64,000 nt of DNA from Leishmania mexicana MHOM/GT/2001/U1103 (GCF_000234665.1 NC_018329.1:248001-312000); one strand, 5' to 3'. Positions 1 to 10,000 are shown, counted from the first letter of the stretch. Notes: generated from the sequence alone by a model not told the origin. Translations and numbers: made by a program.

Positions 1-9
1 CGGCGCCCG

Positions 10-102
10 CTAATTGCCGACCTCCGACGGCGGCGGCGGCCGGTTCAACATCACCGTCGTGTTTAGCAGCTCCCCATCTTCGTCCTTGTTCACCTTTGTC
101 AT
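10..102 (-). CDS. 30-aa open frame at the left edge; small or broken gene
   Basis: Read on the minus strand, an ATG at 102 opens a 30-codon frame that ends at a TAG (positions 12-10). The codons are typical of real trypanosomatid genes (AAG, GTG, AAC, CTG, ACG), and the peptide is hydrophilic, beginning MTKVNKDEDGE and carrying a four-proline run near its end. It lies on the expected strand, downstream of the SCAMP-like gene. It could be a genuine microprotein, the 5' end of a gene with an in-frame stop that continues off the window, or chance. No family is recognised. Only 9 bp remain to its left, so this cannot be settled here. Confidence 0.3.
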   Translation of the reverse strand: MTKVNKDEDGELLNTTVMLNRPPPPSEVGN

Positions 103-2011
103 TTTTTATGCTCAGCTCGAGGCGAAGCCGCGTTGGCACACACCTGCCCTCCTCTCCCGGTGAGAGCTTGCCGCTGTCCGCCCAAGTTTTGAGGGCGACA
201 GCGTGGCCGTCGGCGCATCCTTCGGGGTGTTTATCATGGGTCGCGGCCTCCACGTGCCCAAAGGAAAGAGCACATATGGCGGGGGGAAACGATAATGAAA
301 AAAGCAGCAGCGGCAGCGAAAAGGCTGCGCACTTCCGTGTGTGTCTGTGTTGTTCTAGACCTGCAGAGCGCGAAAAGAAAAAGAGGAAAGCGCAGAGGCA
401 GACAGAGAATTTGGGGGACAGGGAGGAAGATAGGCAAAGCATCTGAAGCGGGGGATGGCTGCGTGCATTCAGTGGCAGCGGTGAGTAAGATGGGAGGGCC
501 GGAGGGAAGGCGTGGTAGCAGATGAAGCGGGAGAGAGGGAAGGGAAGGGGTGAGTGGATGCGGAAGGAGAAGGGGGGACGCCGAGGTAGAAGGGAGAGGA
601 GAGTCGAACAAGCACACAAAAAAAAAATCGGACAGCAAAGCTTATGCCCTGACTCGCCCTCTATTCGTTTGGTTTTGTTTCTTGTGCACACTTGTTGCTG
701 CGCAACTCCCAAGGTGAACGGGGGAGTGTGGGCACCACAAAGAACACAGAAAGAGGGGCGAAACCCCTCTTGAAAAGGACGAGGAGGAGGGAGGAGGGAG
801 TGGTAAGAAAGAAAAAGAGACGAGGGTGTGAGGCGAATGCGAGGGAGAAATCGAAAGCAGAGGGAGGATGTCAAAGGTCAACGCATAGTGAGAGAGAAAG
901 AGTTGTAGTGGCTGAATCCAGCACACGGCAAGGATGCTCAAGGGCATTCAGCTACACGGTGAACGGTCCGCATAGTAAACGAGCCTCACGTTTTTGCCTC
1001 CTTGGTTCTCGCACCCTGCGTCCACAGTCCGCCAACCGCATAGCGATTGTGGGCAGGCTTGTAGTACACGCCCCACGTGAAGCAGCTCCTGGTACTGCTT
1101 TTCGGGCTCGAACGTGAGAAGGTTGTGGCACGTCTTCTCGTACGCGATGAGCGTGCGTGTTTGCTTTTCTTTTTTCCTTTTCCTTTTTCTTTTGTGATGT
1201 TGCTGCTCAATAGTCGTGCCGATTGAGATGAATGGACACAGCGAGAGACAAAGATCACAGCGACAGGGATGGCGGGGAGAACACGAACAGAGCAAGAGAA
1301 CGGGCTAAAGAGAACAGGCTAAAGAGGGAGGGAAGAAGAGGGAAGTAGAGGGCAGTACAGAGAGAAGGCCTACGAAAAAAAGGAAAAAGACGGAATACAG
1401 TACACCCCCGGCCACGGCCACGGCCACGTCGTCCACACACACTCACACAAAAAGGCACCAAAACCAATGACAACGCAAAAGGAGACGGTCTCGCGGAGAG
1501 GGCAACGCAAGCCGGATAATGGGAGCACGATGGGCACAAGGCGACAAGGAGAGCGAGCGGGAACCACGAAAAAAAAAAAACAGAAAAGCCTGCTGCTGCT
1601 GTTGTGGTCATAACGGCTCACAATGAAACGGCACCCAGCCCCTCTACATGCATCCCAGCACTGACGACGCGAGCACAAATAGGGTCGCAACAACACTGCG
1701 AGGACGTCACACCTTTGTACGCACAAAACAAGTTTAGGTCATCGCCACAAGAAGAAACTCAGGATAGAGAGATCCGAAAACACAGAGAAACAACAGCTCC
1801 CCTCCCTTCCAGCAGGCATGCACCGCGAGTCGCCGAAACGCCAAAGGCAGAACTAAGCAAAGATGGAGGCACCTCGCAGGGAATGCTTCGTAAGATTGGG
1901 CTAACAGAAAGCCGGTCATTACATCCCTGCGAAGGAAAGGGAGGGATGTAAAGATGAAGCAGTACAGCAGCGCTAAGTCGCTGTATTGAAGTTCCCTGTT
2001 TACAGCATCTC

Positions 2012-2033
2012 ATTATATATATATATATATTTA
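2012..2033. repeat. AT dinucleotide tract
   Basis: An alternating AT run directly abuts the presumed A-rich 3' end of repeat copy 1. This fits degeneration of a retroposon tail, though microsatellite slippage would look the same. Confidence 0.8.
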
Positions 2034-2590
2034 TCGTCTCCGACGGGGTAGGGGCACACCTGAGAGAGTGGTGTCCGAGGGCCCGGTACACCCACTCTGT
2101 GGGGGGGGGGGTGCCAAGCAGGCATCTTGCTCCCTCCAACGCCTGACCACTTCCAGTACTGACATGGTCAAGCACCTACGACGTGGGGAGGTCAGAGCGA
2201 TGTACCCGCTGCTCATGTCAGCGGCCGGGTCCTGGATGGTGCTGCGTCGGAGAGAGCTGCGACAATAAACAGGCCTGCGCCACCCACATGATGGTCGGAG
2301 TGCCAACGTAACTCGAGCGCAGCCCACCCGGTCCTCGGTGCCTGCTGGTGGGGGAGCCTCAGCCATCTCGAGGGAGATGCACCAGGCGGCAACCGGCAGG
2401 AGAGGTGGAGCGGCTGTGAGGCGACCTGCTCAGCGGGTGGGTGGGTCGAGTGTGGGGCCGAGGCCGTGCTCAAATGGATGGGTCAGCGCAGTGCTGTAAT
2501 GCGTGCCTACGGCTGCTTCGAACAGCGCGGATGGGGCCTGTGGTCTGTCGGGGTAGCGTAGAGTTGGGCACATGCTGTACGGCAGAGAAA
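2033..2590 (-). mobile_element. SIDER-like degenerate retroposon, copy 1
   Basis: This ~555-bp GC-rich element aligns with copies at 10577, 48315 and 61180. Shared blocks include the stretch around 2176-2190, which matches copies 3 and 4, and the last ~280 bp, which match copy 2. The A/T-rich tract at its left end suggests its sense strand is minus, the same as the host transcript. It would then lie in the 3' UTR of the SCAMP-like mRNA, about 0.73 kb past the stop. SIDER2 elements of Leishmania have this length, degeneracy and 3'-UTR location and are known to affect mRNA stability. The family name is inferred because I cannot align to the consensus; membership in one repeat family with the other three copies is directly visible. 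No protein-coding capacity is evident. Confidence 0.65.
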
Positions 2591-3323
2591 TGAACATGTC
2601 AGAAAAGTATATTTGACCACAAGAACCACCTCCATGCCACGGCTCTCTGGCATGAACTCTACTTCGCTATCGCTTCGTAAGAGGAACAACGTAATTAAGA
2701 AATCATATATCAGGCCTGGTGACACAAGTGTGACAGTGCACTCCTTTCTCACAGTAACAAAAAGGCGAGTCCGTTATTGCCGACGGTGAAACAACAACGG
2801 CAGACGGTGCCGCACAAGCTGACCCTTCATTCTGCTCTTCCTGTATCCCACAGACGCGGCACCTAGAGAAATCGAGGAGGTCGACAAAAAAAGCAAACAG
2901 AAAAGCAAGATGGAAGGCGGCGAAGAGTAGGCTCAAGAAGAGGTACCTCATGCTTTTCTTTTGTTTGCTTTCAGTGTCGACGTGCGTCGTTTTCCCTCCC
3001 CCTTCTTTGCCCGTTACTCTACATAGAAAAACAGAACAAAACAACAAGCGTGAAGGCAAATGCCCCGGAGAGGAAAACACACGCATATGAAAAAAGGGGT
3101 GGGCGTTCCGCTCGGATTGCAGAACAGGATCGCCTTCCTCAGGTATGCATTGCTCTCGCTGCGAGAACAGAAACAAAGTCGTCAAACAAAGACAGTCAAT
3201 GAAAATCAAGCCCAGCATGCGTGCAGCGAGTCACGACAGCGGCATAGGCGCTGTCCAGGCAAGATAGCCTGCATCACTTGCTGTCGGTGTATGCTAGTAT
3301 ACTTGGAGGCTTAAAGCCCGTCG

Positions 3324-4406
3324 TCAGCCCACAACATTCATGCCGTAGCGGCGAGCGGCGCGGCGGGCAGCCAGGTCCTTCCGATAGAAGACGAACACCT
3401 TAAAAATCATGAAGCTCGTAAAGATGGCCTGCGCGGCCCAGAGCACTGCCATGATTGCCACAGGTGCCACTACGCCAGATTCACGCGTCGCCTGAATCCA
3501 CTTCGCAAGGACAACACCACACAAACCGTAGTTTTTGGGGCCGGCGAAGGCAAAAATGGCCTGCGCCAGGGCAACAAAGAGACCGCACAAGGCCAAAATG
3601 TGCTGCGGTGGGCGCCCCGTCGAGCACCCTTGGTAAATTCGCCAGTACCAAATCAAAAAGCTCAGTGGTATGCCAGTAAGGTGCACAATTGCAAGCACGC
3701 CGTTTTGTGCTTTGTTAATATCGCCATGAACTACAACGCCGGAGCGAACGGGAGCGCTGCTGACGCCTATCGCTATGCCACAATTGATTACGAGGAGAAT
3801 ACATACAGCAACCCAGTCCCAAAAAGCCATCTTTACAAACAGTTGTCGGTGCTCCGGCACCGATGAAATACTGTGGTGCACGAGAGGATGAATACAGAGG
3901 AACTTGCGCGGGAAGTTGGGAGCCAGTCCTAACTCCGCCGTGACGGCCTCCTCTCGGCCAATACGCTGCTCTAAGTCATTCAGGCGCTGCTCTTCAAGGA
4001 CCGCATTTTGCCAACGCTGCTCAAGGTTCACCGCCTTCTTCTGCTCCTCAGTCATTCCTTTTGTGCTCTTTCTGTTGGCGCCAAAGACCTCTTTCAGTAC
4101 ACCAGTCTTCGACACTTTCGCCTTCGTTTTCGTCACCGTATCACCGCCAGGGGTGACTGCGATAGTCACAGAGACATCACCTCCAGTTCCAAAGGCAGCA
4201 GAAGTCGGTGCTTCATAGCTTTGCCCCTCTCGGGGGGAGTAAACAGCAGCGCCGCTGTCAGCACTCTCTCCATCACCACTGTCACCGTCGCTAGCTCGTT
4301 GGGGAATTTGCGCAGGCAGTGCACCGTTCCTACCATTGTTCGCTGATTCGGGCTCGAAGTTGTAGAGAGCACGAAGCTCTTGAGTCTCACTTGATCCTTG
4401 AAACAT
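3324..4406 (-). CDS. SCAMP-like four-transmembrane protein
   Basis: Likely a secretory carrier membrane protein (SCAMP), an integral protein of Golgi, endosomal and recycling vesicles. The 360-aa product has a hydrophilic N-terminal half, a charged coiled coil at about 120-160, the characteristic PNFP at 163-166, then four hydrophobic segments at roughly 197-216, 236-255, 268-289 and 312-337. Between TM2 and TM3 is WYWRIYQG (from about 253), in the position of the conserved SCAMP 'E peptide'. The C-terminal tail is basic (RRAARR). Canonical N-terminal NPF motifs, which bind EH-domain proteins, are not seen. The frame is open further upstream to an ATG at 4559, but that extension is pyrimidine-tract translation; the ATG at 4406 follows a polypyrimidine run on the minus strand. 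It is the last well-supported gene of the minus array and carries repeat copy 1 in its presumed 3' UTR. Confidence 0.8.
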   Translation of the reverse strand: MFQGSSETQELRALYNFEPESANNGRNGALPAQIPQRASDGDSGDGESADSGAAVYSPREGQSYEAPTSAAFGTGGDVSVTIAVTPGGDTVTKTKAKVSKTGVLKEVFGANRKSTKGMTEEQKKAVNLEQRWQNAVLEEQRLNDLEQRIGREEAVTAELGLAPNFPRKFLCIHPLVHHSISSVPEHRQLFVKMAFWDWVAVCILLVINCGIAIGVSSAPVRSGVVVHGDINKAQNGVLAIVHLTGIPLSFLIWYWRIYQGCSTGRPPQHILALCGLFVALAQAIFAFAGPKNYGLCGVVLAKWIQATRESGVVAPVAIMAVLWAAQAIFTSFMIFKVFVFYRKDLAARRAARRYGMNVVG

Positions 4407-4840
4407 GAGGACTTTAGAATGGAGAAGCAGCGAGAGAAGAGAAGGAAATAGGTGTTTAAAAAGCTTGCTTGCACATGGTAAGGCAGGGAGCGAAGCTAAA
4501 AAAGAAGCTAGACGCGGAAGAGAGAGATGTGCATGAGTTGCGAGGCGTCGTGCGCGCATTGCGCCCTAGAAAACAAGCAAAAAGCGGTTTGCATTGTGGC
4601 ACAAGCGTAAGACGTCAGCATTCCTGACAAAGCATCACGTTCTCCACATGTTGCGCACAAACGTCTTGCACTTTGACTGTGGCTTCCGGCTGGACTGAAG
4701 AGCCTGGATTTTTTTTTGGCTTTGTGCTGTTGCTCTGCTTCCAAATGCCTCCCTCAAAATAGCTGTGGATACAGCGCGATGCCAAGTTAAGAGAAAAAAG
4801 GAGAATACAGCTTGTCTTTTGCCTTCCTTTGGCAGCAGCA
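4407..4840. other. Intergenic region between the thioredoxin-like and SCAMP-like genes
   Basis: This 434-bp spacer contains a minus-strand pyrimidine-rich tract just before the SCAMP-like start and presumably holds the polyadenylation zone of the thioredoxin-like mRNA. No gene is seen. Confidence 0.7.
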
Positions 4841-5305
4841 TCACCTGCGATACTTTCTGATCTCCTCGATGAGCTCGTTTTTCTCCATCAGACCTGTGGT
4901 TGAAATGTGATGCTCCCGCATCAACGAAAGCAGGTCTCTCGGCTTCATTGCATCCAGCTCCTTATCCGACGGAATAGCAGGAGGTGGAATCACTTCGTGT
5001 TGCTGCACAAGCTGTGTCACAGAGTTTATGTCAGCACCTTCAAATGTGGTCACCACCTTTCCGTCCTTGAAAAAGTAGAATGTGGGCATTGCGCGAACAG
5101 GGTAGTCACGCATGACATCAGGAGTACGGTCGACATCCACTTTTGCGAAATTGACGTGCTGCTTTCTGGAAGCGAGGTTCTCGAGGAGGGGGGCGATTGC
5201 CTTGCACGGCCCACACCATGTTGCGAAAAAATCAACCACTGTCAGTTTAGGCTGACGCGTGAGAGCCTGAAGCTCCGCTAGCGTTGATATAACACGAACT
5301 GCCAT
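4841..5305 (-). CDS. Thioredoxin-domain protein with a C-terminal helical (SAP-like) extension
   Basis: A 154-aa protein with a complete thioredoxin fold. The redox-active WCGPCK has its two cysteines at 31 and 34, preceded by the VVDFFATW strand, and the cis-proline is P74 in AMPTF. These support a thiol-disulfide reductase or chaperone role in cytosol or nucleus; no signal peptide or TM segment is visible. Classical thioredoxins are ~105 aa. This one adds about 40 residues (115-154) that look like a two-helix SAP/ARMET-type module (MKPRDLLSLMREH, then KNELIEEIRKY), which in other proteins binds nucleic acid or a protein partner. It is distinct from tryparedoxin, whose active site is usually WCPPCR. 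The start is the only ATG near the beginning of the frame. Confidence 0.88.
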   Translation of the reverse strand: MAVRVISTLAELQALTRQPKLTVVDFFATWCGPCKAIAPLLENLASRKQHVNFAKVDVDRTPDVMRDYPVRAMPTFYFFKDGKVVTTFEGADINSVTQLVQQHEVIPPPAIPSDKELDAMKPRDLLSLMREHHISTTGLMEKNELIEEIRKYRR

Positions 5306-5760
5306 TTTAATACCGCTCTTTCATTTACAGGTCTCGTCAGAGAAGCAGAGGAAAATCAAAATCAGCAGGGGACATTTGAAAAAGCAATTGGTTTTTTGGC
5401 ACTCAGATATGCCAAAGTTGTTTGTGTGCAAGCTACCATTTCTCTTGCAAACGTGTCTTGAATACGCTAGGTGCGCCGCATATTTGCATAGATGCCCCCA
5501 AGCATAGTTTGCTTCTTTGATATATACATTCTTTTTTTTTGCTTCACCGTCGAGAACGGGACGCAAGGAGAAAAAGCTCTCGCAGCAGTATGACCATCAT
5601 TCATGAAGAAAGCCGATAGCTTTCATTTTTGCTCGCTTTCGCTGCTGGGGATACTACAAGGCGAATGAAAACACAAACAGAAGGAAAGTACAAGAAAAAA
5701 AATACCGGTACAGTTTTTTTTCTTTTTGGCAAATTCTGTCCGACCCAGGAAATAGGGCAC
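5306..5760. other. Intergenic spacer in the minus-strand array
   Basis: A 455-bp spacer, AT-richer than the coding flanks, with minus-strand pyrimidine tracts at about 5325-5345 just upstream of the thioredoxin-like start. No gene is seen. Confidence 0.7.
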
Positions 5761-6597
5761 CTACTTCGAGGTCACTTTCTTCTGTGACTTCTCCGTTTTC
5801 TCCTTTTTCACTGGCTTCTGCAGGGAAGCGCGTGGGTTTTCAGGCTCTGCGCAAGAAGGAACAAAATCGGGAGCAACACGCATGGGCTTCTTCTGCTGTG
5901 GCTTAAAAACGTACGGCCTGTGATACGACGGGTGAGGATGCTTTCTCTGCTCCTCTTCAATTTGCTTCCTCTTGTTATCGGCCGAAGTGGGGAAGACGAC
6001 CTGTGTACCATCGCCGTAAAACAGATTATGATACGTACCCTCTACCAGGGCTCGTTCAGGATGCTCCTTCTTGAACCGCTCAGCGCTATACGGAAGCATC
6101 AGTGGCACACCTGGATCAACGTACGCGCGTTGCTCTTCCCAAGTGCGAGGAGGTCCCTCTGGTGTGGGAATAGTCCAGTGTGGCTGGACTGCTTTGTTCC
6201 AGGCGTCCGTCTTTGCACGCTGCATGGAAGTGTGGTTCGTCACGTAGCTGGGAACTTCAGAAAAAAGGCTCTGTTCCATCGCAATAATATCCTTGCAGAT
6301 GTCCACAGCATTTCGGGAGACCTCCTCATCCTCGCGGCTGAAGGCGCTCAGGCCCCGAATAACAGACATGTAGCCTTCATCCACCTCACGTGCAGCCATC
6401 TTGAAAGCATGGGGGTTCGACAGATCATCGCCCGCCGCCGCGGCCTCACGCTCTCCATCGGAAACCGCTCCCTCTTCCGGAGCTTCATCCAGTGCAGAAA
6501 CAGCCACCTGAGGGTCTTTCGGTGCGCCATTCTCCTCCATCGCTATGAACGCCTCGGAGTCCTCAACTGGCTGGTTTTCGGCTTCCACGGAAGTCAT
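5761..6597 (-). CDS. Conserved-looking hypothetical protein, 278 aa
   Basis: I do not recognise a family. The protein starts with an acidic, Ala/Glu-rich ~75-residue segment, has a central conserved-looking block (roughly 80-200) containing WTIPTPEGPPRTWEEQRAY and a Pro/Tyr-rich middle, then a Lys/Glu-rich linker and a strongly basic C-terminal tail ending in KKVTSK. No TM segment or signal peptide is seen. Codon use matches neighbouring genes, the frame is uninterrupted, and it fits the strand and spacing of the array, so it is very likely a real gene. The basic tail could be for nucleic-acid binding or nuclear localisation; that is a guess. Confidence 0.8.
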   Translation of the reverse strand: MTSVEAENQPVEDSEAFIAMEENGAPKDPQVAVSALDEAPEEGAVSDGEREAAAAGDDLSNPHAFKMAAREVDEGYMSVIRGLSAFSREDEEVSRNAVDICKDIIAMEQSLFSEVPSYVTNHTSMQRAKTDAWNKAVQPHWTIPTPEGPPRTWEEQRAYVDPGVPLMLPYSAERFKKEHPERALVEGTYHNLFYGDGTQVVFPTSADNKRKQIEEEQRKHPHPSYHRPYVFKPQQKKPMRVAPDFVPSCAEPENPRASLQKPVKKEKTEKSQKKVTSK

Positions 6598-7106
6598 TTT
6601 TAGACGACTCTTCGTTTTCGATGCACGTGTAGTTCGCTAGGCGTGTTCAATAACTTTTCCAGCCGCTCTAGACTTTGTCCCTGACAAGAACAAAAAAACA
6701 TGTGTTGGTGTTTGTTGTCAGGAGTGACATCAAAGGCGGTCCACAAGCGAAGAGAAAGAAGTCAGAGGAGAGACCGGAGATGGGATGTGGAGAAATGCAT
6801 ATCATGTTCTTTTTCCTTTTTCTTCCATTTTTTGAAAGCATAGAACGCCATATTCCTCTGTATTGACAGAACTGCGCTAAGATTGACGAAATGAATTCAT
6901 CATTGACGCACGCATAGACAAAGAAAAACATTTTGAACCTTGTGGGCAAGTATGCTGCTTATTACGGCTCATCCCGGTACGGCTGTTTGTCAACGCAAAA
7001 AGTTAGTAGGAAAGTCAAAGGGGGAACACTAGTTTAGCCGCTTCTACTTCACTGATGCTCCTGGCAGAGACGTAAACCGGAAAGAAAAGTATAGACTGTC
7101 TAAAGT
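6598..7106. other. Intergenic spacer in the minus-strand array
   Basis: A 509-bp spacer that is AT-richer than coding sequence. No gene is seen on either strand; the small open frames here are low-complexity. Confidence 0.7.
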
Positions 7107-7655
7107 TCAGCGGCTTCTCATCTCAACAAACAGCATCATGTCGTCTGCTTGAACATCGTATTTGGAAAAATAATCTGTAAGAGGCAGGAGTTTGGGTGTT
7201 TGGCTCTGAAATTGGGCGCGGTGCCAGTGGCGCTGCTGCCTGGTGTTCTCTCGAAATCTACGCTCGTTAAGGATCGCGTTGACGGTATCACTCTTCTTCT
7301 GCTCCAGGTACGTGTGCACATCTGCGATATGCGCCTTCCAAATACGCTCCCGTTTTTCTTCAGCGCCTCTGCCATGTAGTCTATTAGGTAGCATCTTGTG
7401 TTTACAGTTCTTCGGTGCCACAAGCGCGCCTGTGGCCGATGAAACATGATCAGCCTCGAAGCTATTTGCCATCATCTCATGGTCCTCTGTGTCGCCACCA
7501 ATGCGTGACAAGAGCTGCTCAATCTCTTGAATTTGATCTTCGGAGAACATCTCTTCCTGGAATGAATTTGCAGAAAGATCATCGTCGCCAATACTCGAAT
7601 GGTGCTCTGGTTTTCGGTGCGATGCCAGGGAGGAAAAGTCTCCTCTGCGATCCAT
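7107..7655 (-). CDS. Hypothetical protein, 182 aa, first gene of the minus-strand array
   Basis: No family recognised. It is a hydrophilic protein with an acidic N-terminal part that includes a predicted helix (SEDQIQEIEQLLSRIGG, about 35-51) and a basic, Arg/Gln-rich C-terminal half (about 100-150) likely to be helical. There is no signal peptide or TM segment. The start ATG at 7655 follows a minus-strand polypyrimidine tract (7680-7697 on the plus strand) and AG dinucleotides at about 7669-7673, a good trans-splice acceptor. It faces the strand-switch region and so is the promoter-proximal gene of its unit. Confidence 0.75.
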   Translation of the reverse strand: MDRRGDFSSLASHRKPEHHSSIGDDDLSANSFQEEMFSEDQIQEIEQLLSRIGGDTEDHEMMANSFEADHVSSATGALVAPKNCKHKMLPNRLHGRGAEEKRERIWKAHIADVHTYLEQKKSDTVNAILNERRFRENTRQQRHWHRAQFQSQTPKLLPLTDYFSKYDVQADDMMLFVEMRSR

Positions 7656-9113
7656 TCGCCATAGTCAGCTGCTATGGAAGCATAAGGAGGAAAGAAGGTG
7701 GAGGCGTGGGAACCAAGGTTGAGAAAAATGCAGTGAGGAAAGGACGGAATGCATTTTTGTTTCATGCACGCGCTTGATTAGAGGAAACCCCTTTGGTGTC
7801 AGAGAAAGCGGTTTTTCATTCGGAGTCAGGGGCCTTGCCCTGGCAACTGGGTCAAGAGGACCTGCTGTGTGCTTATTTTGAAGTACACGCCTGTGATCCC
7901 GATGTTTTGACGGAGAATGACCCCCCCCTCTTCTTTGCAGTGACGTGGCGCAGCAATTAAGACTCAAGTTGCAATGAAAGGCAGCTGACCGAGGAACATG
8001 GGGGGGGTCTGCCAAAATCCGCTATCTCTTCTGTCCGACACCAGTGGCTTGCACATCAGCCTTGACTCAGCGGAGTGTGACTCAACATATCTTCTTTTGC
8101 TCGTGACTTTCGCATCCGCGTGTAAATGGGCTCGCATCTGTTTCTCCAAACGCGACACTGGTTGACTTTCTGTCAGTTACGCTACGACACCGCGAAGCTT
8201 TGCACCTGCTCCTGGGAAGGCACCTGTGCTGCTCAACCTTTTCTCAACGAATGCCGTACTTGCGGGGCGTCATGAGCAAGGACAGCCTTCCTGTAAAAGT
8301 CATATGTGGAGGCCTTTGATCTCGAAAGAGATGGTGAGCGCCTTCTCAGGCGTCGACAGCGACTCAGCTTTTCGGCACAGTTTGAAAACCAAGAGCGCTC
8401 CTCCCAGGATTTCAAGAAGCACCTGCCAACAGAATGGGGACAATTGTGAACATTTTTTCCCGCTTCACAAAGTTTTTTTTTCTTGTTTTCAACCCCGTAA
8501 CTATCCTCTTCTGTTTGTTCTGTGTCACATTGTCCATCCTACATACCTGGAGATAACTGCCTATGCTAAGCTCCCGTTCCTAATTTCGTTCCTAGAGCAA
8601 GGGTGGCAATCGCAACGTGTGAAAATAATAATAAACATGAAAGCACACCAATGAGAGCCTTTAGCAGCTTTTCTGTATCCTATAGCTTCCACCTCAATGA
8701 AAAGGGGGAAAAAGAGGCACAGCAGCGTAAACCTGTTTCGGTTTCAACACGTTCTCTCTTGATCTCGAATATACTAGCGATAGCAGCATAAAAGTCACAC
8801 TGGAAAAAAAAGAAGGAGCACACTTGCATTTTGGCTTGTTTCTTGCTTACCCAACCAAGCTTGAAAGGGTCACAAATCATGCACGTGACACTTCTTGCTT
8901 GAGAAAAGAGAGAACACGAAGTGCAGTCTCTGTTTAAAATACAAAGCAAACGAACCCCGTCGCCCTGCCTCTCTGTGATACATCAGACAACATCATTCAT
9001 TCTGCCTTTACGCCTTTCCGCCCTGAAAAAAAAAATATTTTTGTATTTTTATCCCTCCTCTTCCTTGGGTGCACAATTATTTTGATAGCCGCTCATTTCC
9101 TTCTTTCAACACG
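7656..9113. promoter_or_regulatory. Divergent strand-switch region (putative bidirectional Pol II initiation zone)
   Basis: Every supported gene to the left is on the minus strand and every one to the right is on the plus strand, so transcription must diverge from this 1.46-kb gap. In trypanosomatids such divergent regions are where polycistronic RNA polymerase II transcription starts, usually without a TATA box and marked by acetylated or variant histones and, at unit boundaries, base J. The sequence is AT-richer than the flanks, has a C run near 7920-7928 and a G run near 8000-8006, and contains no gene or tRNA that I can support. The purine/pyrimidine bias of the plus strand flips across it. 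The exact start sites cannot be read from sequence. Confidence 0.75.
9087..9088 (+). promoter_or_regulatory. Candidate trans-splice acceptor AG for eIF5A copy 1
   Basis: An AG 26 bp before the ATG follows a pyrimidine-rich stretch at about 9049-9066. Spliced-leader addition here would give a short 5' UTR. Other AGs are possible. Confidence 0.45.
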
Positions 9114-9614
9114 ATGTCTGACGAGGACCACGACTTCGCGCACCAGGGCGGTGGCGACAACGCGTCAAAGACGTATCCCATGGCCGCTGGCGCCTTGAAG
9201 AAGGGCGGCTACGTGTGCATCAACGGCCGTCCGTGCAAGGTGATTGACCTGTCCGTGTCGAAGACCGGCAAGCATGGTCACGCTAAGGTGAGCATTGTCG
9301 CGACTGACATTTTCACTGGCAACCGCCTCGAGGATCAGGCCCCGTCCACGCACAACGTAGAGGTGCCGTTTGTAAAGACCTTCACGTACAGCGTGTTGGA
9401 TATCCAGCCCAACGAAGACCCCTCTCTTCCATCTCATTTGTCGCTGATGGACGATGAGGGCGAGAGCCGCGAGGATCTCGATATGCCCCCGGATGCGGCC
9501 CTGGCAACTCAAATCAAGGAGCAGTTCGACTCCGGCAAGGAGGTGCTAGTTGTGGTTGTGTCTGCAATGGGCACTGAGCAGGTGCTGCAGACGAAGAATG
9601 CTGCGGAGAAGTAG
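9114..9614 (+). CDS. eIF5A: Translation factor eIF5A, copy 1
   Basis: A 166-aa eukaryotic translation factor 5A, the hypusinated protein that binds the ribosomal E site and relieves stalling during elongation and termination, especially at polyproline. The hypusine loop is intact: the modified lysine is K53 in [10 protein letters not shown], the substrate of deoxyhypusine synthase, itself divergent in trypanosomatids. An N-terminal SH3-like barrel (about 20-85) and a C-terminal OB fold (about 88-160) give the normal family length. The MSDEDHDF start at 9114 is used; the open frame upstream is UTR. Its CDS plus 18 bp upstream is identical to copy 2 (10001-10501), but this copy stops with TAG. 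It is the first gene of the plus-strand array. Confidence 0.97.
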
Positions 9615-9952
9615 ACTTTTGATGGCACTGTTTTTCTTTACTTTTATTTCTCTCAAAGGAAAAGAAGCGCTAATGTAAATATTCATTTCGCTCCAGCGCT
9701 AGTGTCAAGCATTGTGCGCTTGCTCAAAAGGCTGAATGAAGTTACCATTGCCGTTTTTTCTTCAGCGTAAGCGATGCATATGCTCAAAATGCATGTGTTT
9801 CCGGAAAAGCAAGGCAACTTCATCTCCTTTTGAGAGTTCTCGTCCAGCAATCTCTCCATGCCATTTTCGTTTTTGGGATACTTTTATCGTAATGCTTTAA
9901 GCTTCCTCTCTACCCCGTCTGTATCCTACAAAAATATCATAACACCGATTAT
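9615..9952 (+). other. Spacer between the two eIF5A genes
   Basis: An AT-rich spacer with no gene. It presumably carries the 3' UTR and polyadenylation region of copy 1 and, at about 9902-9930, the pyrimidine tract directing trans-splicing of copy 2. It has no evident similarity to the sequence after copy 2. Confidence 0.75.
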
Positions 9953-9975
9953 GTGTTCGATCCACTATTTCGAAT

Positions 9976-9977
9976 AG
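9976..9977 (+). promoter_or_regulatory. Candidate trans-splice acceptor AG for eIF5A copy 2
   Basis: An AG 24 bp before the ATG follows a pyrimidine-rich tract (about 9902-9928). It is in a similar position relative to the ATG as the candidate for copy 1, although the sequence around it differs. Confidence 0.45.
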
Positions 9978-10000
9978 CTCTGTTTCCTTCTTTCAACACG

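Larger units (their letters stand above)
103..3323. other. Intergenic/3'-UTR region downstream of the SCAMP-like gene
   Basis: There is no convincing gene on either strand. The plus strand is purine-rich (GA runs), so the minus strand is pyrimidine-rich, as expected between genes of a minus-strand transcription unit. The stretch contains repeat copy 1 (about 2033-2590) preceded by a short AT dinucleotide tract. It probably holds the long 3' UTR of the SCAMP-like mRNA. The open frames seen here (for example minus 3218-2703) are low-complexity and unsupported. Confidence 0.7.

Noticed and set aside
2703..3218. 171-codon open frame on the minus strand
   Set aside because: Composition is erratic with poly-Phe/Leu stretches, it lies in the probable 3' UTR of the SCAMP-like gene, and no family pattern is visible.
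7656..9113. tRNA or snRNA genes, often found at strand-switch regions
   Set aside because: No A-box/B-box pair or cloverleaf-like arrangement was found on either strand by eye.
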